A stretch of DNA of 64,000 nt from Rheinheimera sp. A13L (lineage in GTDB: Bacteria; Pseudomonadota; Gammaproteobacteria; Enterobacterales; Alteromonadaceae), in contig NZ_AFHI01000016.1 of assembly GCF_000217935.1 (NCBI RefSeq), forward strand, positions 1 through 64,000, given 5' to 3'. Position numbers and translations under genes: made by a program. Below the pieces are notes generated by a model, which did no database searches, was not told where the DNA came from, and saw nothing but the letters and a program-made list of their open reading frames with translations. Below are positions 8,205 to 17,873 of the stretch, in pieces. Positions within the stretch are counted from its first letter, which is position 1; the number at the start of each line of letters is the position of its first letter.

Positions 8205-9188
8205 TCACAATTCGTTGCCACTTAATCTGTTGGCCTTAAAAGCCAGCAGATTATCACTGGTCACCTGACAAATTTGCTGTAAAGCTTCGGCCGTAAAAAA
8301 CGCCTGGTGTCCGGTGATCAATACATTAGGGAAAGTCAGTAGCCGCTTGAACACTTCATCGTCTATCAGTTGTCCGGACAAATCCTGAAAAAACAAATCG
8401 GCTTCCTGCTCGTACACATCCAGACCCAAATAACCAATCTTGCGGCCCTTCAACGCTTTAATCACAGCTTTAGTATCAATTAAGCCACCTCTGCTGGTGT
8501 TGATCAGCATGACACCGTCTTTCATCAGTGCCAGGCTATCAGCGTTGATCATATGCTGAGTTTGAGGATTTAACGGACAATGCAGGCTGATCACATCTGA
8601 TTTTGTCCAAAGCTCTTCAAGAGTTACATAACGTACCCCTGCTTTGACCAGTTCATCATTCACCTGAATGTCGTAACAGAGCAGCTCCATACCAAATCCA
8701 AGCAGAATTTTAGCCGTGGCCGCTCCTATACGGCCTGTACCGACCAGACCTGCAGTTTTGCCATGCAGGTTAAAACCCAGTAAGCCATCGAGCGCAAAGT
8801 TATCGTCCCGCACTCTGTTGTAAGCTTTATGTAATTTACGGTTTAAACACAGGATCATTGCCACTGTGTGTTCTGCGACAGCTTCAGGTGAGTAAGCGGG
8901 AACGCGGGCAACCCGCAGGTCAAGCTCTTTGGCCGCAGCCACATCGACATTATTAAAACCAGCGCAGCGTAAGGCGATCATGCCCACTCCCGCAGCTTTT
9001 AATTCAGTAAGCACTGGGGCAGACAGATCGTCATTTACAAAAACACAGACGGCTGCATAACCCTGGGTTAATTTAGCGCTTTGTTGATCCAGTGGGCCAT
9101 CAAAAAAGCTGAACTCAAGGCTTGGGTCTGCCCAATCAGCAAAACTTGTCTGATCGTATTTTTTTGCGCTAAAGACGGCAACTTTCAT
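8205..9188 (-). CDS. ldhA: D-lactate dehydrogenase (fermentative, LdhA-type)
   Basis: A 327-residue D-2-hydroxyacid dehydrogenase that reduces pyruvate to D-lactate with NADH. The sequence tracks E. coli LdhA closely: MKVAVFSAKKYD, ALRCAGFNNVD, RVPAYSPEAVAEH, then the Rossmann GTGRIG, the catalytic Arg in NTSRGG, the Glu in the DVYEQEADLFF region and the His in TGHQAFFTAEAL. AAGGAG-like bases sit just before the start. It is monocistronic and faces the dipeptidyl peptidase gene tail to tail. No FNR site could be recognised upstream. Confidence 0.93.
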   Translation of the reverse strand: MKVAVFSAKKYDQTSFADWADPSLEFSFFDGPLDQQSAKLTQGYAAVCVFVNDDLSAPVLTELKAAGVGMIALRCAGFNNVDVAAAKELDLRVARVPAYSPEAVAEHTVAMILCLNRKLHKAYNRVRDDNFALDGLLGFNLHGKTAGLVGTGRIGAATAKILLGFGMELLCYDIQVNDELVKAGVRYVTLEELWTKSDVISLHCPLNPQTQHMINADSLALMKDGVMLINTSRGGLIDTKAVIKALKGRKIGYLGLDVYEQEADLFFQDLSGQLIDDEVFKRLLTFPNVLITGHQAFFTAEALQQICQVTSDNLLAFKANRLSGNEL

Positions 9189-9266
9189 TTTGTGGCTCCT
9201 TGCTTATTGATCCGAAACTCAGAGTAACGCAAAAAGTCGCTGTCTATATTGTTTTTAATCAAAGCG

Positions 9267-9752
9267 TCAGCTGTTCAGCACTTCTTCAACCGATTGATGC
9301 AGGCTGGACGGCTTGGTGCGTGGGGCATAACGTTTAACGACATCACCCTCGCGATTGACTAAAAACTTGGTGAAGTTCCATTTAATAGCGCGGGTTTTCA
9401 TTAAACCACGGGCCTGATCTTTCAGGTATTCAAACAAAGGGTCTGAATCCAGGCCATTGACCTGTACCTTGCCAAAAACCGGAAAACTAACACCATAATT
9501 CAGCTGACAAAATTGTTGTATTTCTGCGTTGGACCCAGGTTCTTGGGCACCAAATTGATTACAGGGAAAAGCTAGTACCACAAAGCCACGATCCTTGTAC
9601 TGCTGATATAAGGCTTCCAGTTCCTGATACTGCGAGGTAAAACCACACTGACTGGCTGTGTTGACAATCAGTACCACTTTATCCCTGTATTGGGCTAAAT
9701 CAACGTCCTCGCCTTGACTGTCTTTCACTTTAAAATGGTGAACCTTTGGCAT
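9267..9752 (-). CDS. Glutathione peroxidase (BtuE/GPx family)
   Basis: A 161-residue thiol peroxidase that reduces hydroperoxides. The start at 9752 (MPKVHHF) has AAAGGAC upstream; the longer frame adds 28 unlikely residues. Catalytic residues are Cys36 in NTASQCGFT (cysteine instead of selenocysteine), Gln66 in FPCNQFG, and Trp125–Asn126 in KWNFTKFLV. In bacteria such enzymes often use thioredoxin as much as glutathione. No signal peptide is present. It is divergent from the dehydrogenase gene that follows. Confidence 0.92.
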   Translation of the reverse strand: MPKVHHFKVKDSQGEDVDLAQYRDKVVLIVNTASQCGFTSQYQELEALYQQYKDRGFVVLAFPCNQFGAQEPGSNAEIQQFCQLNYGVSFPVFGKVQVNGLDSDPLFEYLKDQARGLMKTRAIKWNFTKFLVNREGDVVKRYAPRTKPSSLHQSVEEVLNS

Positions 9753-9853
9753 AACTGTCCTTTTCTGCAACTCGTCTGATGCTTTTGCGTCAGAGGCCCT
9801 GATTCTAGTAAGCTTCTTGGCATTCAAGTCTGTCACAGAAATAAGTCAAAATT

Positions 9854-10741
9854 ATGTCAAATTTATCACAACAAAAAGTAGCCTTTATTGGTTTGGGTGT
9901 TATGGGCTTTCCTATGGCCGGGCATTTGCAGCAAAAAGGCGAGCAAGTGTGCGTGTACAACAGAACAAAGCAGAAGGCGCTGGATTGGGTGCAGCAGTAT
10001 GGCGGTACTTGTGCATCAACTCCGGCTGAAGCGGCCGCAGGCGCTGATCTGGTGATGATATGTGTAGGCAATGATGACGATGTGCGTTCAGTCGTTTATG
10101 GCGAGCAGGGTGTTTTAGCCTCTATGGCCCCAGGCTCTGTATTGATTGATCACACCACAGCCTCAGCCGATTTAGCCCGCGAACTGACTTTGGCCTGCAA
10201 AGCAAAAGGCATAGGGTTTTTAGATGCACCTGTATCAGGTGGTCAGGCTGGTGCTCAGAATGGTCTGCTGACCATTATGCTGGGCGGGGAAGCCGCTGAG
10301 TTTGCAAAAGCTGAAAGTACGCTGATGAAATACGCCCGCAGTGCCCGTTTATTAGGGCCTGCAGGTTGTGGTCAACTGGCCAAAATGGTGAATCAAATTT
10401 GTATTGCCGGCGTGGTACAAGGCTTGGCTGAGGCTATGCATTTTGCCCAACAAGCCGGATTAGATGGTCAGGCTGTTTTGGATACCATCAGCAAAGGGGC
10501 TGCTCAGTCCTGGCAAATGGAAAACCGTGGCTCCACTATGTTACAAGGCAAATACGATTTTGGTTTTGCTGTTGACTGGATGCGTAAAGATTTAGCTATT
10601 ACCTTAAATGAAGCCCGTCACAACGGTGCTACTTTGCCCCTGACATCTTTAGTTGACCAGTTTTACGCCCAGGTGCAGGCGATGGGCGGTGGTCGTTGGG
10701 ATACATCCAGTTTACTGACTGTATTGCAACGCAAAGCCTGA
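9854..10741 (+). CDS. 3-hydroxyisobutyrate dehydrogenase-family oxidoreductase
   Basis: A 295-residue beta-hydroxyacid dehydrogenase. The N-terminal nucleotide site GLGVMG lies at 13–18, the substrate motif DAPVSGGQAGA contains Ser128, and the catalytic lysine is Lys177 in GCGQLAKMVNQ. The family includes 3-hydroxyisobutyrate, tartronate semialdehyde and succinic semialdehyde reductases. A second member, in the valine cluster at 28 kb, is the better mmsB candidate, so this one probably acts on another small hydroxyacid or semialdehyde. It is a standalone gene and its substrate is unknown. Confidence 0.85.
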   Translation: MSNLSQQKVAFIGLGVMGFPMAGHLQQKGEQVCVYNRTKQKALDWVQQYGGTCASTPAEAAAGADLVMICVGNDDDVRSVVYGEQGVLASMAPGSVLIDHTTASADLARELTLACKAKGIGFLDAPVSGGQAGAQNGLLTIMLGGEAAEFAKAESTLMKYARSARLLGPAGCGQLAKMVNQICIAGVVQGLAEAMHFAQQAGLDGQAVLDTISKGAAQSWQMENRGSTMLQGKYDFGFAVDWMRKDLAITLNEARHNGATLPLTSLVDQFYAQVQAMGGGRWDTSSLLTVLQRKA

Positions 10742-10749
10742 TTGATAAA

Positions 10750-10920
10750 CTAGTCATCCAGGCTGGTGCTGGCCAACCCTAAGGTCAGCACCAGTAATAT
10801 CGGAATTTGCACCAGATGCAGCAAAGGATCCGGCTGTATTTGCCACGCCAAACCCACCACCATAGCCCAGACCAGAGCCAATAAAGCCAACACCGTTGTG
10901 CGTTTTGATAGTTGAAACAT
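10750..10920 (-). CDS. Small hydrophobic membrane protein (56 aa)
   Basis: A 56-codon frame starting MFQLSKRTTV and ending ASTSLDD. It is preceded by a near-perfect Shine–Dalgarno AAAGGAGGTG five bases from the ATG, which is the main reason to believe it. Two hydrophobic stretches (about 10–26 and 36–51) flank a short QIQPDP loop, so it should be a two-helix inner-membrane protein with a positive N-terminus. It lies convergent to the dehydrogenase gene and divergent from the GlxA-type regulator. No family is recognised. Confidence 0.65.
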   Translation of the reverse strand: MFQLSKRTTVLALLALVWAMVVGLAWQIQPDPLLHLVQIPILLVLTLGLASTSLDD

Positions 10921-10976
10921 AAGCACCTCCTTTTATTGATGCTGCTACTTTACTTTGGGGGTAATCAGGTCTAAAG

Positions 10977-11011
10977 TGTCACTAATGACGTAATTGAGGC
11001 TGTAAGTGACA
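10977..11011. promoter_or_regulatory. Inverted repeat overlapping the glxA-type start region
   Basis: TGTCACT (10977–10983) and AGTGACA (11005–11011) form a 7-bp dyad with 21 bases between the arms. The right arm ends two bases before the ATG of the regulator at 11014 and covers the position of its ribosome-binding site. This would suit an autoregulatory operator or a translation-blocking stem. Confidence 0.35.
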
Positions 11012-11013
11012 AT

Positions 11014-12039
11014 ATGAAACGCATTGGTATTTGGGTCAATCAAGACGTAGTGATGAGCAGTGTGACAGGGGTGATCGATTTTTTTACCTTCTGTAATAAA
11101 TACTGGCAACTGATACAACACAGTGATCAACTGCTATTTGAAACCCTGTTAATAGGTCCACAAGCAGAATTACAGCATGGGCCTTTTACTATTAAGGTTG
11201 AAGCTGCAGATTTCAGTCAGATTGATATTTTGTTGATCCCGGGTTTCTATGCCTACAACTCAAAGGATCTGCTGCGTGTCAGTCAGGAATTGCATCCTTA
11301 CAAAACAGAATTGCAATTGATGTTGCAGCAAGGCAAATGGCTGGGAGCTTTTTGCAATGGTACTTTTGCCTTGGCCGGCACTGGTTTGTTAGATGGTTTA
11401 CAATCCACTTCGGTCTGGTTTTTTAAAGACTATTTCCGCCAGATGTTTCCGCAAGTCAAATTGGATTTACAGCAGTTGGTGGTGCAGCAGCAAAGCATCT
11501 TAACTGGCGGCGCTACTACCTCTTACCTGAACTTATGCCTGCGTTTTGTCGAGCTGTGTATGGACACAGCTTTTGCTCAGCAAATGGCAAAGATTATGTT
11601 GACTGATCCTAACCGGACGTCACAGTTACCCTATTTGTCACTGCAACTGGCACCACAGCATAAAGACGCTAAGTTAGCTGAAATTCAGCACTATTTGCAG
11701 CACCATCTTGCAGAACCTCTTAGCCTGGAGCAAGTAGCCGAAACTTTTGCCATGACACCCCGCACTTTGATCCGGCGTTTTAAGCAACATCTGGACGAAA
11801 CGCCTATGGCTTATTTACAGCGTTTACGTATTGAGAGGGCAAAATCCCTGCTGGAAAATACCTTGTGGACAGCAGAGGAAATTATGCAACAGGTAGGCTA
11901 TGAAGATATCTCATCTTTTCGTAAGTTGTTTGTGCATTACACCAGCCTGACACCTAAGGCTTATCGGCAAAAATTTATGTTTGAACCTCAGATCCACTGT
12001 TGTTCTGTGTCGGGTGAACAGCAAGGATCGGCAGCCTGA
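11014..12039 (+). CDS. GlxA-family AraC-type transcriptional regulator
   Basis: A 341-residue regulator with an N-terminal DJ-1/PfpI-like domain (about 1–190) and a C-terminal AraC HTH domain (about 225–325). The PfpI nucleophile-elbow cysteine is Cys114 in GAFCNGTFALAG. The HTH part contains LSLEQVAETFAMTPRTLIRRFK and the second helix pair IMQQVGYEDISSFRKLF. In this family the N-terminal domain binds a small metabolite, often an amine or amino-acid derivative, and is normally not catalytic. The Shine–Dalgarno is weak and overlaps a dyad. The target gene is unknown; the divergent 56-aa protein gene is the nearest candidate. Confidence 0.88.
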   Translation: MKRIGIWVNQDVVMSSVTGVIDFFTFCNKYWQLIQHSDQLLFETLLIGPQAELQHGPFTIKVEAADFSQIDILLIPGFYAYNSKDLLRVSQELHPYKTELQLMLQQGKWLGAFCNGTFALAGTGLLDGLQSTSVWFFKDYFRQMFPQVKLDLQQLVVQQQSILTGGATTSYLNLCLRFVELCMDTAFAQQMAKIMLTDPNRTSQLPYLSLQLAPQHKDAKLAEIQHYLQHHLAEPLSLEQVAETFAMTPRTLIRRFKQHLDETPMAYLQRLRIERAKSLLENTLWTAEEIMQQVGYEDISSFRKLFVHYTSLTPKAYRQKFMFEPQIHCCSVSGEQQGSAA

Positions 12040-12142
12040 CTAGTAAAGCTACTAAATATTTAACAATGTTTAACAAATGGGTTAGGAAAAGTTTGATTTG
12101 TGCTATTATCATGTGGCCAATTCATTGATGAAAGTAAATTAA

Positions 12143-12658
12143 ATGTATTTATCTGAGATCGGCTGGCATCTTTATGCGCTGCTTTTTATTGTTTGTGTGC
12201 TGCTTCCAGCTTTGGTTTTATCGGCTCTGGTGTATTTTAAACCCCTTTGGTTAAGACAATCCTTATGGGTTTTCAGCTGTTGTACTTTGTGTTTTTTACT
12301 ACTGAGTCTTAAGTTCAGTGATAACACTTTGTTAATGACTGACAACGCTCTGGAGCTGAAAGCGGGTTTATATAAAACGAAGATTGATGATATCCACTCT
12401 GCGCAAAGTAAAGTTTCAGTGGTCATTTGTGAAGAGCTGGGTGAGTTTAAACCTGAAGTTGCAGTAAACGCCATCAACCTTCCTAATTACAAAGTAGGTT
12501 GGTACAGGTTAGCTAATCAGCAGACAGCTTTTGTGATGCTGATTGGTAATATCGACAAAGTGACAGTGGTCAGCACTAAAAATGCGATTGCCTTAATTAG
12601 TGGCGATATTAACAGGGATAATGCTGGTGCTGGCTTACAGGCCAAGGCATTTCGTTAG
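12143..12658 (+). CDS. Membrane protein with PH-like C-terminal domain, unknown function
   Basis: A 171-residue protein with two N-terminal membrane helices (about 10–32 and 40–56), followed by a beta-rich soluble region beginning NTLLMTDNALELKAGLYKT. The alternation of short strands, with KVTVVSTKNAIALIS near the end, resembles the bacterial PH-like domains that follow two TM helices, but I cannot assign a family firmly. It stands alone between the GlxA-type gene and the convergent CoA-transferase operon. Confidence 0.6.
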   Translation: MYLSEIGWHLYALLFIVCVLLPALVLSALVYFKPLWLRQSLWVFSCCTLCFLLLSLKFSDNTLLMTDNALELKAGLYKTKIDDIHSAQSKVSVVICEELGEFKPEVAVNAINLPNYKVGWYRLANQQTAFVMLIGNIDKVTVVSTKNAIALISGDINRDNAGAGLQAKAFR

Positions 12659-12683
12659 AGCCGGAGCTTGAGCTCCGACTCTA
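12656..12683. terminator. Hairpin between converging genes
   Basis: AGAGCCGGAGCT and AGCTCCGACTCT form a long imperfect stem with a two-base loop, immediately after the membrane-protein gene and before the end of the CoA-transferase operon. It could terminate both transcripts; no T-run is obvious. Confidence 0.5.
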
Positions 12684-12697
12684 ACATCAGTTTTACA

Positions 12698-13354
12698 TCA
12701 GAACTGCATTTCCGGAATATCACCCGAAACAACTAACTTACCCGCAGTTTTTTGCTGAATTTCCTCTACGCTGATGCCAGGTGCCCGTTCCAGTAAATGG
12801 AAAGCGCCGTCTCTTACTTCCAGTACAGCTAAATCAGTCACAATCTTTTTCACACAGTTCACGCCAGTCAAAGGCAAAGTACAGTTATCCAATAGCTTGG
12901 AGCTGCCGTATTTGTCAGCGTGAGTCATAGTGACAATAATGTTTTGTGCACCTGCGACTAAATCCATAGCGCCGCCCATGCCTTTCACCAATTTGCCTGG
13001 GATCATCCAGCTGGCGATATTGCCGTTTTGATCCACTTCAAAAGCGCCCAAGACGGTTAAATCAACATGGCCGCCACGGATCATGGCAAAGCTTTCGGCT
13101 GAGCTGAAAATCGCCGCGCCTTTAATAGCTGTCACTGTTTCTTTGCCTGCATTGATCATATCTGCATCTAATTCAGCTTCGGTTGGGTAGGGGCCCATAC
13201 CTAATAAACCGTTTTCCGATTGCAGCATCACTTCAATGCCTGCTGGTACATAGTTCGCAACTAATGTTGGGATACCAATACCTAAATTGACGTAATAACC
13301 GTCCTGTAATTCCTGAGCCACCCGCATAGCGACCTGTTCACGTGATAATGCCAT
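12698..13354 (-). CDS. scoB: 3-oxoacid CoA-transferase subunit B
   Basis: A 218-residue beta subunit of succinyl-CoA:acetoacetate CoA-transferase. The active-site glutamate is Glu47 in the conserved SENG motif, and GIGIPT (25–30) and a [15 protein letters not shown] segment are present. With subunit A it moves CoA from succinyl-CoA to acetoacetate, the product of leucine breakdown by LiuE. It is the last gene of the minus-strand liu operon, 12 bases after scoA, with an AAGGAG-type site before the ATG. Confidence 0.93.
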   Translation of the reverse strand: MALSREQVAMRVAQELQDGYYVNLGIGIPTLVANYVPAGIEVMLQSENGLLGMGPYPTEAELDADMINAGKETVTAIKGAAIFSSAESFAMIRGGHVDLTVLGAFEVDQNGNIASWMIPGKLVKGMGGAMDLVAGAQNIIVTMTHADKYGSSKLLDNCTLPLTGVNCVKKIVTDLAVLEVRDGAFHLLERAPGISVEEIQQKTAGKLVVSGDIPEMQF

Positions 13355-13366
13355 TTGCTGTGCTCC

Positions 13367-14068
13367 TTAAGCCTGACGGACCATACGACGTTCAATGCGT
13401 TTCTCAAAGCTGGCTTTGATCACACGTTGCACATAAATACCTGGTGTGTGAATTTGGCTTGGCTCAAGTTCACCCGGCTCAACAATTTCTTCCACTTCAG
13501 CCACAGTGATTTTGCCTGCAGTCGCAGCCATAGGATTGAAGTTCATTGAGGTATGGCGGAAGACCAGATTGCCGTAACGGTCGGCTTTCCAGGCGCGAAC
13601 TATGGCAAAATCACCGGTAATGGATTCTTCCAGTACATAGTTACGGCCATTAATCTCGCGGGTTTCTTTGCCATCAGCCACAGGTGTACCGTAGCCTGTT
13701 GCGGTGTAAAAAGCCGGAATGCCAGCGCCACCAGCACGGATTTTTTCAGCCAGAGTGCCTTGAGGGGTCAGAACTACTTCGAGTTCACCGGATAACAGCT
13801 GCTTTTCAAATAATGCATTTTCGCCAACATAAGAGGCCACCATCTTTTTGATTTGGCGGTCTTCTAACAACACACCTAAACCAAAACCATCAACACCACA
13901 GTTATTGGAGACGACTGTTAAGTCCGTAGTGCCCATTTTTTTTATCTGAGCAATCAGGCCTTCCGGAATACCACATAAACCAAAACCACCGGCTATCACT
14001 GTCATACCGTTGCTCAGACCTGCCAGCGCTTCTTCATAGCTGGTCACAACTTTATTAAACCCTGCCAT
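13367..14068 (-). CDS. scoA: 3-oxoacid CoA-transferase subunit A
   Basis: A 233-residue alpha subunit of the same CoA-transferase. The N-terminus has the glycine-rich [13 protein letters not shown] motif; [11 protein letters not shown] and FHRKAM-equivalent F-R-H-T-S-M-N-F (in RHTSMNFNP) are family landmarks. It lies between liuE and scoB with short gaps. Placing the transferase next to HMG-CoA lyase lets acetoacetate be activated at once and then cleaved by the thiolase encoded on the opposite strand at 21.7 kb. Confidence 0.93.
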   Translation of the reverse strand: MAGFNKVVTSYEEALAGLSNGMTVIAGGFGLCGIPEGLIAQIKKMGTTDLTVVSNNCGVDGFGLGVLLEDRQIKKMVASYVGENALFEKQLLSGELEVVLTPQGTLAEKIRAGGAGIPAFYTATGYGTPVADGKETREINGRNYVLEESITGDFAIVRAWKADRYGNLVFRHTSMNFNPMAATAGKITVAEVEEIVEPGELEPSQIHTPGIYVQRVIKASFEKRIERRMVRQA

Positions 14069-14097
14069 TTTTTATCCTTAATAGATGCTATCAATAG

Positions 14098-15036
14098 TTA
14101 ATTCTGCTGGCATTTGGCCTTAAGCGCCAATCCTACTTTAGAACTAGGGGCTTTTCCCAACTGCTCGCTGATAAACCAGCCAACTGAAGCCAGCTGTTGT
14201 AAATCAACACCTGTCTGAATGCCAAGGCCGTTCAGTAAATACACCACTTCTTCAGTGGCAACATTGCCTGACGCACCGGCAGCGTAGGGACAGCCGCCTA
14301 AACCTGCAACTGAGCTGTCGACTACAGCAATACCGCGTTGCAGCGCCACGTAAATATTACTTAACGCCTGACCATAAGTGTCGTGAAAATGCACAGCCAG
14401 TTGTTGTACCGGCACTACCGCCAGCACCGCATCCAGCATGGCATTCACTTTAGATGGAGTGCCAACGCCTATAGTGTCACCTAACGAAATTTCGTAGCAG
14501 CCCATCTCCAGCAGCGCTTTAGCAACCCTGGCTACTTCAGCAGGAGTTACCTCACCCTGATAAGGGCAACCCACCACACAAGAGACATAACCCCGAACCT
14601 TGATACCATCCAGCTTAGCGCGCGCCATCACAGGGACAAAACGCTCCAGGCTTTCAGCTATGCTGCAGTTGATGTTTTTTTGGGTAAAAGCCTCTGAAGC
14701 AGCACCAAATACGGCCACTTCAGTAGCTCCTGCTGCTTTGGCTGCTTCATAACCTTGCAGATTGGGCGTAAGAGCCGCATAACTGATATCGCTCTTACGT
14801 TTGATGTGTGCGAACACAGCGGCTGAATCGGCCATTTGCGGCACCCACTTAGGGGAGACAAAAGCGCCGGTTTCAATAGTGCGCAAGCCAGTTTCTGCAA
14901 GGCGGTTCACCAGCTCCACTTTGGCTTCCAGCGATACAGCTTTTTCATTTTGCAGACCATCGCGTGGGCCTACTTCAACAAGTCGCACGGCTTTGGGTAA
15001 AGCTGCTGTATGTTCTGGGTTTAGTATCAGTGACAT
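14098..15036 (-). CDS. liuE: Hydroxymethylglutaryl-CoA lyase
   Basis: A 312-residue TIM-barrel lyase that splits HMG-CoA into acetyl-CoA and acetoacetate, the final step of leucine catabolism. The start at 15036 (MSLILNPEH) has AAGGAAAG upstream; an upstream in-frame start would overlap liuD. Motifs are [12 protein letters not shown] near residue 20 (with the catalytic Arg–Asp), the metal-binding [10 protein letters not shown], and the lyase signature loop GLGGCPYA...GNVATEE with its catalytic cysteine. Full length for the bacterial family. Confidence 0.94.
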   Translation of the reverse strand: MSLILNPEHTAALPKAVRLVEVGPRDGLQNEKAVSLEAKVELVNRLAETGLRTIETGAFVSPKWVPQMADSAAVFAHIKRKSDISYAALTPNLQGYEAAKAAGATEVAVFGAASEAFTQKNINCSIAESLERFVPVMARAKLDGIKVRGYVSCVVGCPYQGEVTPAEVARVAKALLEMGCYEISLGDTIGVGTPSKVNAMLDAVLAVVPVQQLAVHFHDTYGQALSNIYVALQRGIAVVDSSVAGLGGCPYAAGASGNVATEEVVYLLNGLGIQTGVDLQQLASVGWFISEQLGKAPSSKVGLALKAKCQQN

Positions 15037-15061
15037 GCATCTTTCCTTAAAAGGGGCTGCG

Positions 15062-17038
15062 TTAGTCCGCAGCCGTAAAATCGACCAGCTGAGCACCGTC
15101 TTTGACTAAATCACCAGCGGCATAAAACAGCTGATTAACCACACCATCTTTAGGCGCCTTGATGCTGTATTCCATTTTCATCGCTTCCATCACTAAAAGC
15201 GTCTGGCCAGCACTGACAACAGCGCCTTTTTCGACCATCACTGCGACTATGGTGCCGTTCATTGGTGCCGTCAGGCTGCCAGCAGAGGCGCTATCATCGA
15301 CCTGGGTTTGCACCTGCGTCTGGTAAATAAAGTCATATCTATGATGTTTGATAAAAACCGACACCGTATCCTGATACTGGCTGACCCGCACTTTGACCCT
15401 ATGGCCATTTAAATTGGCCTGCAGTTCATCGTTTTGTAAGCTGGCAGTGGCAGGGGTGATCACCGCTTGCTGGGTTAAGCTGAGTGCTTTGCCTTCAGAG
15501 CTGATGCTAACTACACGCGTCTCTTCCTGATAAATCAGCGGGAAAGACACTGTAGAGACTTCATTTAAACGCCAGCCTGAACACAAGGCCCATGGGCTTT
15601 GGTCGTTCGTCGTGTCTGAACGTTCCTTTAAAAACAAATAAAGCGCAGCCAATAAGCTGGCTTGTTCGGTTTCAGACTGACCTGGTGCAAACAAGGATTC
15701 TTTATGCCGTTCAATAAAATGGGTATCCAGCTCGGCTTTGGCAAAAGCAGGTTGCTCGACTAAACGGGTTAAGAAATTCAGGTTGTTTTTTACACCAGCA
15801 ATGCGGTAATCATCCAAAGCACGCAACATCCGGGCTATAGCGCGATCGCGATTTTCATCCCAGACAATCAGTTTGGCAATCATAGGATCGTAAAAAGGCG
15901 AAACTTCGTCGTTTTCGACCACACCAGTATCGACCCGCACATAACGGCTTTGCTCTGGCTGGCGTAAATAGGTCAGTTTACCTGTGGCAGGCAGGAAATC
16001 ATGATCCGGATCTTCAGCATAAACACGCACTTCAATGGCATGGCCATCAATGGTGACTTGCTCCTGAGTCAAAGGCAAAGGCTGGCCGCTGGCGACTAAT
16101 AACTGCCATTTCACCAGATCCTGACCTGTGATCATTTCTGTCACAGGGTGTTCGACCTGCAGACGGGTATTCATTTCCATAAAATAGAAGGAGCCGTCTT
16201 CGTCAAATAAAAATTCAACTGTGCCTGCGCCCTGATAGGCAATAGCCTGAGCGGCTTTCACTGCAGCTTCACCCATGGCTTTACGCTGCTCGCTACTGAA
16301 ATTTGGTGCTGGTGCTTCTTCAATTACTTTCTGGTGACGGCGCTGAATAGAGCAGTCACGCTCTGCTAAATACACCGCATTGCCAAAACTGTCGGCAAAG
16401 ACCTGAATTTCAACATGGCGTGGTTTAGTCAGGTAACGTTCCATCAGCACTTTGTCATTGCCAAAGCCGTTTAGGGCTTCACGTTTGGCACCTCCCAAGG
16501 CTTCGGCAAATTCGCCACTGTTCCAGACCACGCGCATACCTTTGCCACCGCCACCATAAGCGGCCTTTAACAGCAGGGGGTAACCCACTAAATCAGCTTG
16601 TTGCTGTAAAAAGGCGGGGTCCTGATTGTCACCATGGTAACCTGGCACTAAAGGCACACCGGCCTGGGTCATAATCTCTTTGGCGGCACTTTTGCTGCCC
16701 ATAGCGGCTATGGCAGACACTGGCGGGCCAATAAAGACCACACCTGCTTTGGCACAAGCCTCTGCAAAACCTTCGTTTTCTGATAAAAAACCATAACCAG
16801 GGTGCACTGCTTCGGCGCCACTTAATTTGGCGATTTCCAGAATTTTATCAGCCCGTAAATAGGACTCTTTACTTGGTGCAGGGCCTAATAAAAAGGCTTC
16901 ATCGGCCATATGCACATGACGGGCATTGGCGTCAGCTTCTGAGTACACAGCCACACAACGAATGCCAAGTTTATGGGCGGTTTCTATGACACGGCAGGCG
17001 ATTTCGCCCCGGTTGGCGATCAAAATTTTGCGAAACAT
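15062..17038 (-). CDS. liuD: 3-methylcrotonyl-CoA carboxylase alpha (biotin) subunit
   Basis: A 658-residue biotin carboxylase plus carrier subunit. It starts with [18 protein letters not shown] (biotin carboxylase N-domain), then the ATP-grasp region with GGGGKGMR and the [14 protein letters not shown] signature, a middle BT-type domain, and a C-terminal biotinyl domain whose VMEAMKM motif puts biotin on Lys621. With LiuB it carboxylates 3-methylcrotonyl-CoA. The gene sits between liuC and liuE in the liu operon. Geranyl-CoA carboxylase is an alternative, but the surrounding genes favour leucine degradation. Confidence 0.94.
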   Translation of the reverse strand: MFRKILIANRGEIACRVIETAHKLGIRCVAVYSEADANARHVHMADEAFLLGPAPSKESYLRADKILEIAKLSGAEAVHPGYGFLSENEGFAEACAKAGVVFIGPPVSAIAAMGSKSAAKEIMTQAGVPLVPGYHGDNQDPAFLQQQADLVGYPLLLKAAYGGGGKGMRVVWNSGEFAEALGGAKREALNGFGNDKVLMERYLTKPRHVEIQVFADSFGNAVYLAERDCSIQRRHQKVIEEAPAPNFSSEQRKAMGEAAVKAAQAIAYQGAGTVEFLFDEDGSFYFMEMNTRLQVEHPVTEMITGQDLVKWQLLVASGQPLPLTQEQVTIDGHAIEVRVYAEDPDHDFLPATGKLTYLRQPEQSRYVRVDTGVVENDEVSPFYDPMIAKLIVWDENRDRAIARMLRALDDYRIAGVKNNLNFLTRLVEQPAFAKAELDTHFIERHKESLFAPGQSETEQASLLAALYLFLKERSDTTNDQSPWALCSGWRLNEVSTVSFPLIYQEETRVVSISSEGKALSLTQQAVITPATASLQNDELQANLNGHRVKVRVSQYQDTVSVFIKHHRYDFIYQTQVQTQVDDSASAGSLTAPMNGTIVAVMVEKGAVVSAGQTLLVMEAMKMEYSIKAPKDGVVNQLFYAAGDLVKDGAQLVDFTAAD

Positions 17039-17052
17039 CAGTCTGTTTTTCC

Positions 17053-17850
17053 TTATTCTGACCGGATCCAGGCCGGAGTACGTTTTTGTAAAAAGGCGTT
17101 TAAACCTTCCTGACCTTCAGCCGACACCCGAATAGCGGCAATACGGGCTGAAGTGCTGTCTATAAGCTGCTGATTAATCGGCTGATGATTCACAGCTGCC
17201 ATCAATTCTTTAGCGCAGCGCAAAGCTGCAGGGCTGTTGTTCAGCAAAATACCAACAAAGTGTTCTGCGGCATCTGCAAGACCACCAGCTTCCACCAACT
17301 GATGCACTAAACCTAAATTTAAGGCTGTGTCGGCGTCAAAACGTTCTGCGGTTAAGAAGTAACGGCGGCTGGCACGTTCGCCAATAGCGCGCATCACGTA
17401 GGGGCTGATCACGGCTGGTATTAAACCAATTTTCACTTCGCTTAAACAAAAGCTGGCGCCTTGTTCGGCAAGGGCTATGTCACAGCAGGAGACTAAACCT
17501 AAAGCGCCGCCAAAAGCTGCACCTTGCACTAAAGCTATGGTTGGGGCAGGGAAGCAATCCAACTGGCGCATCAGCTCTGCTAACTGGCCTGCATCTTCTA
17601 AGTTCTGCTGGTAGTTTTTCTCAGCCATAGAGCGCATCCAGTTCAGATCTGCACCTGCACTGAAGTTTTTACCAGTGGATTTGAGCAACAGCACCCGTAC
17701 AGCGGGATTAGCTGCCAGACTTTTTAAGGCACTGATGAGTTCGCCAATCATGCTGTCGTCAAAGGCGTTATGCACTTCGGCGCGGTTGAGTACTAATTCT
17801 GCAACACCAGCTGTAGTTAACGAGGTAGTAATAGTTTTATAGTTTTGCAT
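17053..17850 (-). CDS. liuC: Methylglutaconyl-CoA hydratase
   Basis: A 265-residue crotonase-fold enzyme. The oxyanion motif NFSAGADLNWM lies near residue 65, followed by the GAAFGGALGLVSCCDIA segment and the SEVKIGLIPAVISPYV motif that carries a family-specific acid. It hydrates 3-methylglutaconyl-CoA to HMG-CoA between the carboxylase and the lyase. Position between liuB and liuD gives the assignment; an ordinary enoyl-CoA hydratase would look similar. Confidence 0.9.
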   Translation of the reverse strand: MQNYKTITTSLTTAGVAELVLNRAEVHNAFDDSMIGELISALKSLAANPAVRVLLLKSTGKNFSAGADLNWMRSMAEKNYQQNLEDAGQLAELMRQLDCFPAPTIALVQGAAFGGALGLVSCCDIALAEQGASFCLSEVKIGLIPAVISPYVMRAIGERASRRYFLTAERFDADTALNLGLVHQLVEAGGLADAAEHFVGILLNNSPAALRCAKELMAAVNHQPINQQLIDSTSARIAAIRVSAEGQEGLNAFLQKRTPAWIRSE

Positions 17851-17873
17851 TTTTTACTCCTGTGCCTTTTGCA

